Source: Sphagnum magellanicum (lineage: Eukaryota > Streptophyta > Sphagnopsida > Sphagnales > Sphagnaceae). Taken from it: 64,000 nucleotides of DNA. This document shows, piece after piece, positions 24,142 to 38,052 of the stretch (positions are counted from its first letter, which is position 1; each line of letters starts with the position of its first letter). Both the position numbers and the translations under genes were made by a program. The stretch is taken from positions 682,001 to 746,000 of the forward strand of contig CM038918.1 in NCBI GenBank assembly GCA_021904315.1, given 5' to 3'. The notes beneath the pieces are model-generated. The model saw only the letters and a list, made by a program, of their open reading frames with translations, was not told the DNA's origin and did no database searches.

Positions 24142-26682
24142 GTATAAAATATATGGAAATGGATCAAACCACAAAGTTTACCACACATATGTGTCATGAT
24201 TCATGAACCATAGCTTTGTAAAATGAAACTTTTCAACATGAATGTGTCATTTAGGTGAACATTGTTTTGTTGGTTTGTTGGGCTTAAAAGTGTTCAATTA
24301 TATCTTCATGGATACAAATTGTGCAATCTTTTTTAGTTAAGTTTCTATCTCTTCATGTATATGTGCAATTTTTTGAATTGCCTATTTCAATCCATGTCTA
24401 ATATTTTTTAAACTATCCTCAATAAGGAGGTTTTTGTAAACATTTATTGGTTCCTAATATCCCTCATTTCTTTCATTTCATGTATGAAGATGACTCTATT
24501 AGTGGTGGCACATAATTTAAACCATTTTGCTAGTTTAACTGCACTAATAATGGCTTTCTTTCAAAAAAATTGGATTCATATTCATAAGTTTTTAGTTAAA
24601 AGTTACAAGAAGTTGCATTTGCATTCATCTTTTGTTTGCATTTGCTTCTTGTTTTCCTTTGTCTTTTCCAATGTTGGGCAAATCAATCATTTTACCTTGA
24701 TATACCCATAGGTACATCATAGGGTAAACATACCCTACGTAGGTGGTAACCATTTTTTTGGTTACGCTTTAGTTTCCTTGCTCAGCTGGTAAAAATATTA
24801 GGATAAATGTTTGTCATTTACTTTTATCCTTATGTGGGTTGATAATTTCGCAAGGATTATACATTACCTTTACTTTTGTGAGAAATTTTTGAAGCATATA
24901 TACCTTTGCTTAAATGATATATCATATATTAAAATGGATATACCAACCCAACACCACTCTTTTCCAATGTTGTGTGGTTCTTTGAATATTCCAAAATTAG
25001 AGAACCACTTGTTCTAATTCTTTGGAAAGTTTTTTAATTCAAAGAACCATTAGTTCCACTTATTTCAGAAACCTTAAAGAACTAGCACTAATCATGAAAA
25101 CACTGGCAAAGAATCAATAGTTCTTTGACATTTTCATATTTTTGAAAACCACAATTATATGCCAAAGTTAATTCTTTGAATAATTTATGAGCTAGTGAGT
25201 AAATGGGCATATACCTAGGTTGATGTCTAACAAGTATATGTCCATCCTTTTAAGAACCACCCAACATTGATCTTTGTCTTTTTTTTTTTGTATTTTGTTG
25301 AACTTTTCATTTTTTCCTTCCCTTTCTTTTTATGATTCTTTGAATTACATACTATTACCATCATGGTTAAGATTGGTTGGTAGTTGGTACTGCCATTGAG
25401 TACCAGAAACTTATTATGTTTATTGAATCGTGTGACAAGGACCATGAATTTGCTTTGATGTACACCACCTTAAAAGCAACTTGGACCTTATGGTGACAAA
25501 TAAGTGATCTGCAAGACCACTATCCATAAAAAGGAGTGTTAAGTATCTCATCGCATTTCCTTCTTATGTAGTTTTCATGTTATGTTAAGTAATATAAATA
25601 ATAAATAATAAATAAAATAATATGAACTAAAATATAATTAAACTTAAAAAATAATGCAAATATCATGTCATGCCCCTCCTATAGTTTACATCTTTATTTT
25701 ATTAAATTATGACAAATTTCTTGGAACAATTAGTTTTTTTTTGTGTGCAAAATTTTGCTCAAATGTGAAGTCCAACTATAGGTTATAAATTGTATAAAAG
25801 AAAAAAGGAAAGACATTTAAATATTTGTCAAAAACCTAAAGCTTTGATTTAGGGTTTGTTGTATTTGCACAAGATGATCATTGTTCATTGTCACCTTTTG
25901 TGATTTCCAAATCTATAGATGAGTTTGACACCCTCCATCATGACCAAACACCTCCTTCAAGCTTTGTAATGGCCATGATTAACATAGTTTCTATAAATTC
26001 CCGTTTTCTTTCACAATTTTTCTCTTCCCTCATTGTTTTTGTAGTCGCAAGGATTTCACATTTAGGTTGAGGATCATCACTTAGATGTTCATCTTCATCA
26101 AATCTTAGTTGTTGTCCATTGCATTCATAACAAGTTTGCAATGGGGTGGTGGTTAGCAACAAATCTTGAAGCATTGTAAAGATGGGTAAATCTTCAAATA
26201 CTCGGTTAGGTTTCATTGATCATTTTTTATTTTAGTTGGGAGGTTGAAATTGAACTAACCTGTCAAAGGATTAAGAGACAAAATACTCCTCATTGAAATG
26301 CCCATGGGACACTTCATTAAAAGCTAACATTGACTATCCTTCTGGATATCCTCCTCATCAACTTTTTTTTTTTCTAGTGAATTTAAAAATAGTGAATTTT
26401 TTAAAAAAAAATTTGACATTTTTTATTCTCTTGTTTTCATTAAAAAATAAATCTAAAAACTGCATGTGTTCTTTCTAATGTACCTAGAGATCACCTGCAA
26501 TTACATTATTGTACAACCCACCATTATTTTTCCCCCATTATACCCACCACCTACCAAGGTTTTTTAATCGTCATCTCAAGTTTTGTAGTCGATTCAATAG
26601 CATGATATGAATCCATAGATTGAAATTTTCGGGTTGAAATCCTCATAGTGCCAAGTCCCCATTATTTGACAATTACATGGTT
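24142..26682. other. Gene-free AT-rich stretch
   Basis: Contains another dispersed gttctttgaat repeat copy (about 24,935-25,260) and an AAT/AAAT microsatellite-like run at 25,590-25,625. The frame 25,938-26,216 (-) has no recognisable motif. No gene supported. The palindrome's left arm may begin somewhere in here, but its partner lies beyond the right end of the window. Confidence 0.4.
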
Positions 26683-26769
26683 AAAGAACAATCCTTACAT
26701 AATGCAAAATCAAATGATCTAGCGTATGCCACGTCGACATTTAAGTAGAATGCCACCTTCTAATTCCAT

Positions 26770-27990
26770 TTTGAGAAAACAATTAAGCGCTCGCCAAATG
26801 GTCCATTTCACAACCATTTTAGGAATACGACTTGGTAGCCACCAGATCACCAACCCTAAACCTTCGTGAGAAATTGATCTAGTGGTTGCTAGATCGTAAT
26901 CTTGAAACATCTTGAGAAAATGACTTGGCAGCTACAAGATTGTCATCTTGAAACAACTTGACAAAACAATCTGGCAGGTGCCAAGTTGTCATTTCAAAGT
27001 AGCTTGACAAAATGACTTAGTGGCCGCCAAATTGTCATTTTGAAGCAGCTCAAGAAAACAATATAGCAACTTGAGAAAATAATCTGGTAGTCACCAAAAT
27101 TGTCATCTTGAAGTAGTTCAAGAAAACAATGTGATGATTGCCACATTGTCATCTTGAAGCAACTTGAGAAAACGAGGTGGGGGCCGCTAGATCGTCATCT
27201 CGAAGTAGTTCGAGAAAACGACCTAGCGGCCACTAGATCGTCATCACAAAGCAGCTCGAGAAAACAAATCAACGACTGCCAGATTGTCATCACAAAGTAG
27301 CTTGAGAAAATGACATGGCGGTTGTTAGATCGTCATCATGAAACAACTAAAAAAAACAATGTTGCAGCTGTTAGATCATCATTTCGAAGTACTTTGCAGC
27401 CACTAGATCATCATCTCGAAGCAACTTGAGAAAATGACGTGATAGTTGCCAAATTGTCATCTTGAAGTAGCTCGAAAAAACGACCTAGTGGCTATTAGAT
27501 TGTCATTTTGAAATAGCTCGGGCAAACAACTTGGCGGCCCTTAAATTGTCATCTCAAAAGTAATTCTAAAAAACAACTTAACAATTGCCAGATCATCATC
27601 TCAAAAGAAGCTAGAGAAAACAACCTAGCGGCTACCAATTTCTCATTTCGAAATAGTCGTGAGAAAATGATCTGATGACAATTAGATCGTAATCTCGAAA
27701 ATAGTTCGAAAAAATGACCTAGCACTCGCTAGATTGTCATCTCAAAAACATTTCGAAAAAATAATCTAACAACTACCAAATCGTCATATTGAAACCATCG
27801 AAAGGAAATGATTTGGTAGCCATTAGATCATCCTTTCATTATGATCACAAAAAAAGGACTTGGTGGTTGCTAGATCATCCTCTCCCTATGATCTCGAAAA
27901 ACGACCTAGTAATTGTTAATTGTCCTCTTGCTACCATCGCAAGAAAATGACCTGGCGGCCACCTAATCGTTCCTCTTAGGATAATTGAAA
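26770..27990 (+). repeat. 46-47-bp degenerate minisatellite, roughly two dozen units
   Basis: Units follow the pattern gagaaaacgacctagcggcc, a short variable part, then agatcgtcatctcgaagcagct; for example starts near 27,210, 27,257 and 27,303. Units differ at many positions, mostly C/T and G/A, so the array is old. It has no sustained frame. The matching inverted array is 62,590-63,900. Confidence 0.85.
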
Positions 27991-27999
27991 GGATAGAGA

Positions 28000-30900
28000 C
28001 TTGGTGACCACCATATTATAAATCCTAGGACTATTGGAGTTTATCTCCAAATGATCAAGGATGACAATGACAGGCTAAATGGGTGAACCTTTATTGAAAA
28101 AGACTTCTAAGACATTATCAATAGCTAGATTACAATGCCTTCTTACATACATTCTTTGGTGTATTAGATATTTTAAGGAATGATAAAAGTCATTAAAGAA
28201 AAATACTCCAATTGATTATTTTTCATTGGATCAAAATATCCAGTACCTTGTAGCTGTTTAGAATATTGTCGAATGATAAATAATAGCATCCAAATTGACT
28301 TATTTTTCATGTTTATGAGTTTGGATCAATAAAAAATGACTACACAATTTTGGATTTGATAAAATGCCGCTTATATCACTTACTATCCATCTTTCACAGT
28401 GGGCTGCTGGGTGCTGGTTCACTGTGGCTCTTATAGAGCTCAAATTGCGAGTATAGGTGAAGCTACAATAAAAAAACTTGTACCTGAGTTCAAGAATTGT
28501 GTTTCAAGGTTCAAGTTTCAAATTAATTCTAACAAAAGGCTAGTTCCACGGTTTAGTTCTTGTGCTGATTCCATCTATTATGTATTTGTTCATGACTAAG
28601 TCACCAAGACCTGAACCTCTCAAGTTTAACACTGCAAATTAGACAACCCACAAACACTAATAGCAGGTTGTTCAAATTTCAATTCAATTCTAACAGAAGG
28701 CTAGTTCCATGGTTCAGTTTTTGTGCTGAGTCCATAAAAAAGAACAAGTCACGAAAACCTGAACCTCTCAAGCTTAATATTGCAAATTACACAACCTTTG
28801 AACACTAATAGCAGAAGCTGTCATTACTCTGCTAGCTCGTTAACAACTGTTAGGTCTTATTCGCCCTTTTGATCTTCATAGCCTCGACCATGGGCTCAAT
28901 ACAAGCTGGAATGGGCCAAACCCTGGCCAGTCTCGCTAGTGCATAGAACTATGGAGATGAGCTTTCAGTTCTGACAGTTGGAGTGAATTAAGTGTCATGT
29001 GGCAGCATAATTGATTGCTGTCCAGATGATCAGTTGGTCAGCTTGATGATATTATGCCAGTGCAAGTACATCCACAAATCCCAATCACATCCACGCCTTC
29101 CAGCTTTCATTCAGAAGAAATCAGTCAGTTTTGTAGCAACATGTTGAGGCTTAGCTTGCTTGTCCTTGTATACTTCTTCTCTATGCTCTTTTCCCCTTTC
29201 ATTCATTTGGACCTTACTGTTCATTGCCTGCTCTTTTGGCTTTGCCTACCAAGGCAAGGATATTGTGTTTAGATTCATTAATGTGTATAGTAGCTTAAGG
29301 TATTTTTTTGCCCCTAGGTAATAATAGGTCTTATTTTATATGAGGATTTTTGAAAGATGATATTTTGGCTTGTATTGAAACTTGAGCGTTGTTACAGAGT
29401 TACAAAATCTTGAAGGATTTTGGCTTCTTTTAAGGATTTTTTCTGAAGATTTTATGTTTGCATGGTGAAATATTTGAGTTTCCATAATTCTTCTTCTTTT
29501 GCCTTAAGATACTTCATAATGTGAATGGCAAGGCCACAATTGTGACACACCCCTTGTTTTATGTCCTTGGATACCAGTGTTGGACACAATTGGTCGGCTC
29601 TATTGTCTGGTTTTGCACCAAATCTATAACCTCGTTCTCATCAAGTTGCCTTTCTGCAACTGAATACAACAATCTCACTGAACACAAAAGAAAAGCCAAC
29701 AGGGGATAAAGGCTATGTAGGGCCAAATGTTACAAACACACCAAAATAGGAGGGAGAGTTAAACCCAAAGGCCTAATGCCCATTTTACACAAGGACCCAA
29801 TTCAAAATGGAGTAGTCCTAGCGGCCAAAAAATCAGAGTTGGGTCTGTTGGTTTTACACTAGGGCCTGAGCCAAAGAACCCAATAAATGACATGGCTATG
29901 GCCTCCGTGACCTTAATTACTTTGGTGCCAAATTCTTCAGCAGTGTTATCAGTGTTTTTCACTTCTGAGAAACATTTAATCATTTTTTTCAACAAATGAT
30001 CAAATGGGTTTTTTTGGGTACATTGTGTTTTTTCTATTTGACTAAATTTTGCAAATATTTTGGAATAAATTACCAATTTTTTTATAATCACCAGATTGAA
30101 AAAATAAACCATGGGCTATGCCATGAAAGGATAACAAGAATTGCATTGATGATTTGTTCATATTTTTGCCAATCTTAGCTGTCTAATTGAAGCAATATCT
30201 TAAAACTTGAGTTTTTATGAAAGATTCAAAAGAAAAAAAAATTGGATTTAATTAATGTTAGGCCAATTGGGGCATGTAAAGGCTTGGAACCTCTCTCCCA
30301 ATGTGCAGCTTCTCGCATATCTCTAGTTTGAGGAATGGAAACCTTTCTTCATTGTCATTTGGAAAAAAGAAAAATAATGATTGTGACCAGCCCACTCAAA
30401 GTAATAGTCCAATTAAACTTACATGTATCAACAATGGCCTCCAACCCTACAAAGAAAAAAAATCAACTATGACATTATGTCAATATAAGCAAGTTCATGG
30501 GAGCGTGATTATCATGTACTACCTTTCATTGCTTAAGTATATTTTTTATAATTTCAAGGTGAATGTATGAATGAGTTGCCCAATATTGGTGTTATAATGC
30601 AATTTTTTACAAGTTGATTTTGTTCTAAATCATTCAAGGGTGGATCAAAATCAATGTTTTATCAAATGGCCATTAAGTTTAAATTATCAATTAAAATATG
30701 AAGACATATATGTGATCATGTTGATAATTAATAGCACTAAAATAAATGGGTGAACTTTTGAAGTTGCAATATATTATGAACTAGTCTTTTAGTTGTGGGT
30801 TTATTTATGGACTTAAAAAAAAAAATCATTTAAAAATATTTTATTAGGTACTGAATATTCCTTGTAACAAATCATGAAAGAACTAAAAGTAAAATCATGT

Positions 30901-31030
30901 CAAAAAATATTTTGAAAAATCTAGTTATGAAATTTTTCATGGTCAAAATTGATGCATCATTTTGAAAGTCCATATTATTTTGGAAAATTTATTTTATTTT
31001 GAATTTGTGCACACATGTAAAAAATAGTGA
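28000..31030. other. Palindrome-arm DNA without a supported gene
   Basis: Short frames that recur in the other arm (29,054-29,272 and 30,301-30,570, +) owe their conservation to the duplication and show no motif. 28,395-28,800 holds two diverged copies of a segment with aactgaaccatgg-type words (in reverse on this strand) and cacccagcagccc next to gctggttcactgtggctc, a motif repeated at 37,740 and 38,075. No gene seen. Confidence 0.45.
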
Positions 31031-31337
31031 TACTATAATACCTTGATAGGTTTAACAGGAACTTGTCAAATAATTTATATATTTTGGGAATTGTAATTTA
31101 GTACTTTCATCTTGATTTTAAAATTTTGATAGGTACAAACTAAATATAATAAAACTACTTTCACTATCAAAAGTTTTCAATTGTCTTCTTGGTTGGATTA
31201 TCCTCATGAACTTGTACTATGATGGAAAGGGCAACCATAAATTTTGAATTATACAACATAATAAGCTGATTTTGGAAAAATCTAAACAATATTAAAAATA
31301 ATTTAATTTGTGCCAAATCCACCAAGGTACTATGGTA
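31031..31337 (+). mobile_element. ~305-bp MITE with taccttg/caaggta ends
   Basis: The ends resemble inverted repeats (actataataccttgataggttt and aaatccaccaaggtactatggta), related at the tips to the 199-bp MITEs at 39,452 and 55,991 but with a different interior. The palindrome partner is 59,290-59,596. It is non-coding. Confidence 0.55.
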
Positions 31338-32255
31338 TCTAATTGGGCCAAAACATAAATGGAAAAAACAAATCTTGAAATTGGTGGGTTGTCATTACCT
31401 AACTACTTTACCTAAGGTCAATTTCATCATTAAATAATTTATAAAATAATGGAATGAAATTTTCATGAAAATATGAAATTGAAGTGTTGAAAATCATCAT
31501 AATTATGGCAAGCTACTATTTGAATAATTTCATTCCTCATATGACAACGTCGTAATAGATAATGAAATAATAATTTCATATTTATAAAAATGAACTAATT
31601 TTTTGAAATAAACTAATTATTTATTTTTTCCATGTGGAAATTGACCTTGGGCTATATTATTTAATTACACTATGGCTTGAAAAAAAAGGAAATGAACTTA
31701 TGAAAATATATTCATTTGCCATTTTTAGTCCATTCATTCATGCATTCACCTTTGAAACTCTTTCATCATAATGATTTTGATTTATTATGGATTTCAAAAA
31801 TTGTTTCAGATGTATTGGAATCAATATTTTTTTTGTGAATGTTTTTGACAAAATGTGAATTTTTTTTGGGGCTATGACCCCTATAATGGCATTTAAAAAA
31901 AAATTGAATCAAATTACCAAAAAAACAAAGGTTTTGGACTAGGTTTGCAATATTAAAAAAACATGTTCTTGTAAGTCACCAAATACTAATAGCATTATAC
32001 TTTTTTTTCCTTTCCTATTTGCTACCATTTAATGTTAAATCCTTTTTGGGATGTTAGCTAATCATGATGCAACATCAAAAAATTGAAAAAACTAATCATA
32101 AATTATAACTATTGCAAAAAAAAATCATTATCATATTAATTATATTCTTAATTGTTTCATAAAGCTTGTCACACATGCCTAATATACTACCAATATATAC
32201 TTTGGAAAATGATGTGGCAATTTGATTATATCAAAATGTATTTTCTCATGGATGT

Positions 32256-35200
32256 ATCAACATGACTTAATAAAGTAGTACATAATTAATGCAAATATGT
32301 AAAATTACTAAAACATATCTCATGCATGCTCAAAATATTTCTTGGAAAACTAGTATGTTGATAATGTTGTCACACTACCCGACCTTATGGTCAAATTTGC
32401 TGTACATTAATTTAAAAACTGAGATGTTGAATTTTTTCAAAAATTTGAAGGCAACATTATGAGAGTTAAGGAAATTTCAAGACAACAAATTTATCTAATT
32501 TGCTGAAAATTCCAAATTGGCAAATGTGAAAACATAATAATTGTTGTATCCATGTCTCTATAAGTTGGAGCACAAAGAACTTGTATCACACAAAAAAATT
32601 GAAAATTTTTATATAAAAAGTGACTTGATTGAAAATAAAACATAGTGCGAAATTTGCAAAATTACAATCATGAAATAGCACAAAACTTCAAGGCACAGCA
32701 CACTTGGCCATTTTTTTTTATGCAATCTCATCCTTGATGGAAAGTTCCTCTAACTCTTGGTCTTCCACATCCTTGTTTGACATGTCACGATCATCATTAA
32801 ATTTTTAAAAAAAAGTCTTCTTTTTGAATTGTCTCTTGCACAAGTTGTCAAAATATTTAGATTCAATATGTGCTAAAAGCTATAAAAAAAAAAGTCTAAC
32901 TTGAGATGTTGAAAGCCCCCTTGCCGCAAAATTGATTCCATTCAACACTTCATTATCTAATCTAAACACAAAATAAGGTACATTCTCCTTTGTATCCCTT
33001 TTCCTTTCATGATGAATATGGCCATCAACATCATTGGTCCATAATGTTAAATTCTTGAAATGCAACAATTCTTGTCATTTGGTGACAAATGCCATGAAAA
33101 AGGCCAATGACATAATGATGTGGTGCATATTCTCATCCATGTTAAGATTTTAGGGTCAAGACAAAGCTTATTGAAATTCCCAAGAGGAGGAGAACAAGAA
33201 AGGGAGGAAGAAACAAGGAATAAATACATAAAAGAGGGTTCTTTTAACAAGCTAATGAACTTTACTGTACTTTTGGTTTTGGGCCCTCGGTATCCATTTT
33301 AGAATGGCATCAAGTTGGCCCAAGAATTCAAGTCAAAAAGCATACAATTGTTTTGGGCTTGGGCTTTAGTGTACACCATAAAGGGTATCCCAATCTCAAT
33401 TGCACCAATGGATTAAAAGGTTATATCAATTGGGGAAACCTAAGGGATGTGAGATGCTTGGTGCCAATTGGAATCCACAATCATGACAAAAAAAAAAACT
33501 AATAAAAATGCTCCATAAAATAATTACAATGGTTCCTCCCATGTTGAATGGAAAAAGGAAAATGAAAAAGACAAAGGTTCAAAAGTGTATAAGCCTTTGA
33601 ACAAAGAATAACAATTTATGATATTTGAATCAATGTTGAAACCCAATAATTGTTGAAAAGGAGGTTTGTGATGGGTTTGTGGCATTCCAATTAAACAAAG
33701 TTCTAACATTGTTATTGCCTTCAACTTGCCTCACACTAACTATCACACATTGCAATTATGCACCTTCTAATGTGTGACTTGTGGTTAAGTCATTGTTCAA
33801 GCCCAAAGTGGCATCATTCCTTGCAACCGTTGATTACTCATTTTATACTAGCTACTAGTTTTTTTTGGTCAAGTTTTACGATTTAGTCATTCAAGCAAAC
33901 AAACTTTGTCTTCATTCATTTTGTTTGGTGTTTCTAGATACTTTTAAATCATTTTAATATTACTTCCTTAGTTTCAATTTTCAGAAAAGGATATTATTGT
34001 GGTGTGCTATATATGTAGCAATGAGATTTAGCCAGGATGAACCTGGGTTGAACCCATTTCTCAAGGAGGGGCCCAATTGAGTCTTGCAATGTACCCTCAA
34101 AGAGACATGACCCATTCTTTTAGTGGGCTATTTTCATCAATCAAGATGGATATCATCCATCACACAAGTTCTGTGGACCCATCATATAAGAACTGATTCA
34201 GTCCATGTAGATGGTGAAATTATTAGAGGAGTGTCATTTGAATCTGATCTCTGTTCTTTAATGTGGGTTTGTTCTTAATCAATGGTAATTGAATTTTGAA
34301 TCAGTCATAAATTGTGCTTTTAAAAGGGAGTTAATTTCCCACTATCCAGCTTTTATGAGAGGCGAATTATTTGGGATTTGATAATTAGTATTTACAACTA
34401 AATTTGGTATTTAGGCACATTTTTGTATTGAAAACTCATTTTGCTTCTTCAATGGCTGACTTGATATCACTTAAATTGCTCTTGTATTCTTATTGTATAC
34501 ATATTGTAATTTGTATGATGTGCTTCACATAGGAACCATGAAAGACTTTGAGTCTATTTGGAGTATTGTGCAGTCATTTTTTAAAATGTATATTAGACAC
34601 AGGTTGAAAATGAAAATTTCACATTTAATGGAATTCAATATTTGAAAACTTTAGAGACAAAAGAAGTTTAATTTATTAAATATTTATTTTATTTCAAAAA
34701 AATTGTCATCTGCCTCCCTCGTCTGCCCACAACCATATGCACCTTTAGTTCTCCAAACTATGAACAAGAGAGATGCCTCCTGCAACATCCCTTCTCATGG
34801 TTATTTTTTAAAAAAAGAAAATAATAAATAGTATTAGTAAATAGTAAGTAATAAGTAAGAGTGATAGGTAAAAAATTTAGTAGTAATAAATAGTAAATAA
34901 GAAATAAGAAATAATAGTAAATAAAAAGTAAGAATAAAAATTTAAAACATTAAACTTACCGTTTATGAAAGCAAAAAATGAAAAGTTAAATTTTTTAAAA
35001 TTAAACTTATTGTTTATGGAGGCAGCTGCCATATTAGGGTTAGGGGTTAGAGCACTAATCGTAACCCTAATGTGATGGCCATCACCCTTTGGGGTTAGGG
35101 TTGAAATTTAATTAGAAAAAAGTCCAAACTCCCTCTTTAGTCCTATTTGCTCCTACTTGTCATTACAAATCCAAATCTTTGCTCTCTTCTATTCTCAGGC

Positions 35201-37321
35201 ACTCTTGTTTTTTTTAGATTTAAAAAATCTTATTAATTGATTTATATTTTTTGTTATTCTTAGTTCTAATTTTGATTTTTGCTTTGTTTTGTAAGGTTTG
35301 TAGTTTGTAATTTTTAAGTTGTGTGTTTTTTTTTTTTCCTTGCTTGTTCTCTCCCCCTCTTTGCTTTTGCAAGTAGTCTTTGGAGCTACAATCAGTAAGC
35401 AAAAGCTAGCAAGTAAGGTAAGTCTTTTTTTTTTATTATTTTCATTTTTTATTTGATCATTTCTGAAGTTTTTAATTTTTAGTTTCAATTTCTCAATTTT
35501 TTGTACAATGCGATAGGGGTAAACTGACCCATCACCAAACACAAGCTAGTAAATGAACACTTGTTTAAATTTTCCTTATTTCTGTTTCATTTTTAATGAT
35601 TTAAAATGTTATGAGAGTGCTACCTCAAGTTCTATAAATCATCTTTGGAGTGTAAATGAAAAAAAATAAAGAAAAAATAACAAGAAGAAAAATAATTTTC
35701 AATTTATAAAATGCTTTTTTCTTATATTTCGACCCTTATTACTTTCAAAGTTCATAACAATATCATTTTTTTTGTTCACTTTAAATGATTTAAAGTTTAA
35801 ATCCTATAGGAACACCACCTTAAGTTCTACAAATCATCTTAGAACTCTAATAGCAACAAAGCAATATGCAAAGAAATTTTTGGGTGTTGAGGAACTTTGG
35901 GGGGCAATAACTTTCTCATTTTAAATCCGTTTTCAATGATTTTTAGTGCCTTGGATGCATCAACAGGAGGTTTTCAAGTTCTGTTTGCACATTAAAGACA
36001 AATGAACGCTTCCCTGAGCGCTATTTGAATCCGGAAAACACTGAGTGCTTAAATGTATCATGACTTGCTTTTCTACTGCTACAATTTATTTTTGTTCAGG
36101 AAAGGGAAAGAAGACAAGAAATTGTCTCTAAAACTTGTAAGTTCTATTCTTTAATTTTTTTTTTTATAAATAGAATTAATCCTTTGAGTTATCTTCCTTT
36201 TTTCTACATTTTTTAAAAAACATTCTTTGTATTTGATTTGTAATTTTGTAGATAGTTTGTTTTATTAATATGTTTAAACTTATTTTTAACATTTCATTTA
36301 TTTTATTTGTAGGTTAGCTTTGATTGTTGGAAAGAAATTGGTGTTTGTTTAAGGGGGCAATAATAATTTTTATTTAGTTTTTATTTTTTGCATTAGGCTT
36401 AGAAATGAGTTATTGTCGTTATCTTTGTAAATGCTTTCTCTTTTTGAAAAAATGCTTTTTCTTCTTGAAATTGTAAAAGAGACGTTGGAAGAATTTGAAG
36501 AGGAGTTTGAAAGGGAAAAAATTATAGATATGAACTCTTTATATTGAAGCAATTTTTTTTTGGTCATTTATTAATTTACTTAGTTCATCATTTCTTATGA
36601 TTATAAGAAAAGAAACACAAAAGAAACCCCCAAAAAAATTAAAATATAAAATATAAGAAACCTTGATTTATGAGAACCGATTTGTGAGATCCAGCTTTGA
36701 AAATAGACAGTTCAAAATTTTGTAAGACCTGTTGGCCCTGAAAATCACCCAACCAGAATTTTTTCTAAATTCTGAAAACCGATGTAATTCTCAAAATGGA
36801 AATTCTTTTAAAAAAAGAAGAACCGAGGTAGTTCTCAGAACCTACCCAAAAAACCGCACCCAACGGTTCTCACAAAAAGTGAGAACCACCCAACACTGGA
36901 ATATAGCATGCTACCTAGTATACCATACAAGAAGCTGTTTACACTAGACAGCTTGGGCCATGGCCTATAGAACCTCATGGTACCCTACTTTTTGGATGAG
37001 ACCATGAGAAAACCCATGGGATGTGGCTCAAGGGCCTTTGTTCACAGTGTAAACTCAATTTGGACCAAAAGAATTGATCACATGATTTTTTTCAATAAAA
37101 AATTATTTTGTTTAATTTTTTTTTGGAAATGTGGTTGCCTTAATTTTTTATTCATCTAGTATTTTTTAATTTTTTTTTCCTCTCTTCCGTTCTAAGTTTT
37201 CTCTTTGATTTTCTTTTTTTTCATTCTTTTTTTTGTGTTTGATTTTTTTCCCCTCTGTGCACCTTTCATAAACAACCACTCATCAAGGATGAGAGAGAAA
37301 AAAAGAATATTTGTTATGATA
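32256..37321. other. 5.07-kb segment present only in the left palindrome arm
   Basis: In the right arm the sequence equivalent to 32,255 joins directly to the equivalent of 37,322 (at about 58,378/58,379), with the junction inside short tat/gtat-like microhomology. Neither clear terminal inverted repeats, long terminal repeats nor a target duplication are seen at the two edges, so a microhomology deletion from the right arm fits as well as an insertion here. The segment is very AT-rich, includes simple (TAAA/AGTA)-type runs at 34,800-34,960 and a dispersed repeat copy at 36,660-36,900, and has no supported gene. Frames such as 35,195-35,542 (-) are low-complexity Lys/Asn-rich shadows. Confidence 0.75.
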
Positions 37322-37927
37322 TCTATGCATTGGTGTTTGTATATGTTCATTCAACAAGTGATAAACATTAATGGGCAACAATTTTATAACTAGCCACCAA
37401 AAATTGCCTTCAATTTTATCTTTCAAAAAAATAATAAACATGAATCAAATTCATGAATCAACAATTAAGATTATTTTGAAACCCATGGGCCCTCGCTATT
37501 TTCATTAGGCCCATCTCTTTGAAGCAGGCCTGAAAATATATCCCAAAGGCTGAACCAACAATATCCACAACTATCCAGGATTTGAACAACTTTTTTCATC
37601 CAAAGTCCTTTGCTTGAGCTTGGGCCCTAATCCTAGTGTAAACCCAAACTGACCACCCTTCATAGTTTGAACCAATGAAGGATTTTTAATTTGTAGGGTG
37701 AAATTAGGGGGTTAGATGTAATTTAAAGGCTCATTTAATGAGCCAGAGTGAATCAGCATGCACCCAGAGAACATAGTGTGGGTGATCGATCACTCATAAA
37801 TGCTCTGGCCACAAATAGCCAGCACAGCTCTGCTGTCCCTGGCCCAATAGCCAGGGCATCCTTCCACAACGCCCACAGACCTTTTTTTCATAAAATTATA
37901 AAATTTTCATCAAATGGAAGGTCTGTA

Positions 37928-38052
37928 ATTACTGGAGTAGTTGATTGAAATGTTATTTAACTCAACATTGTGGTCAAATTACTGGAGTAGTTGCTTGAAA
38001 CCTTATTTAACTCAACATTGCGGTGAAAATTCCTGGAGTAGTTGCTTGAAAC
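37928..38052 (+). repeat. 50-bp VNTR, three units in the left arm
   Basis: Unit starts at 37,928, 37,978 and 38,028 (attactggagtagttg, then ttatttaactcaacattg). The right-arm partner 57,601-57,770 has four units, so copy number changed after the arms formed. Confidence 0.85.

Noticed and set aside
29759-30112. 117-codon frame on - in the left arm
   Set aside because: The right-arm counterpart is interrupted, the composition is that of AT-rich non-coding DNA, and there is no motif.
35195-35542. 115-codon Lys/Asn-rich frame on -
   Set aside because: Low-complexity translation of a T-rich strand, with no domain.
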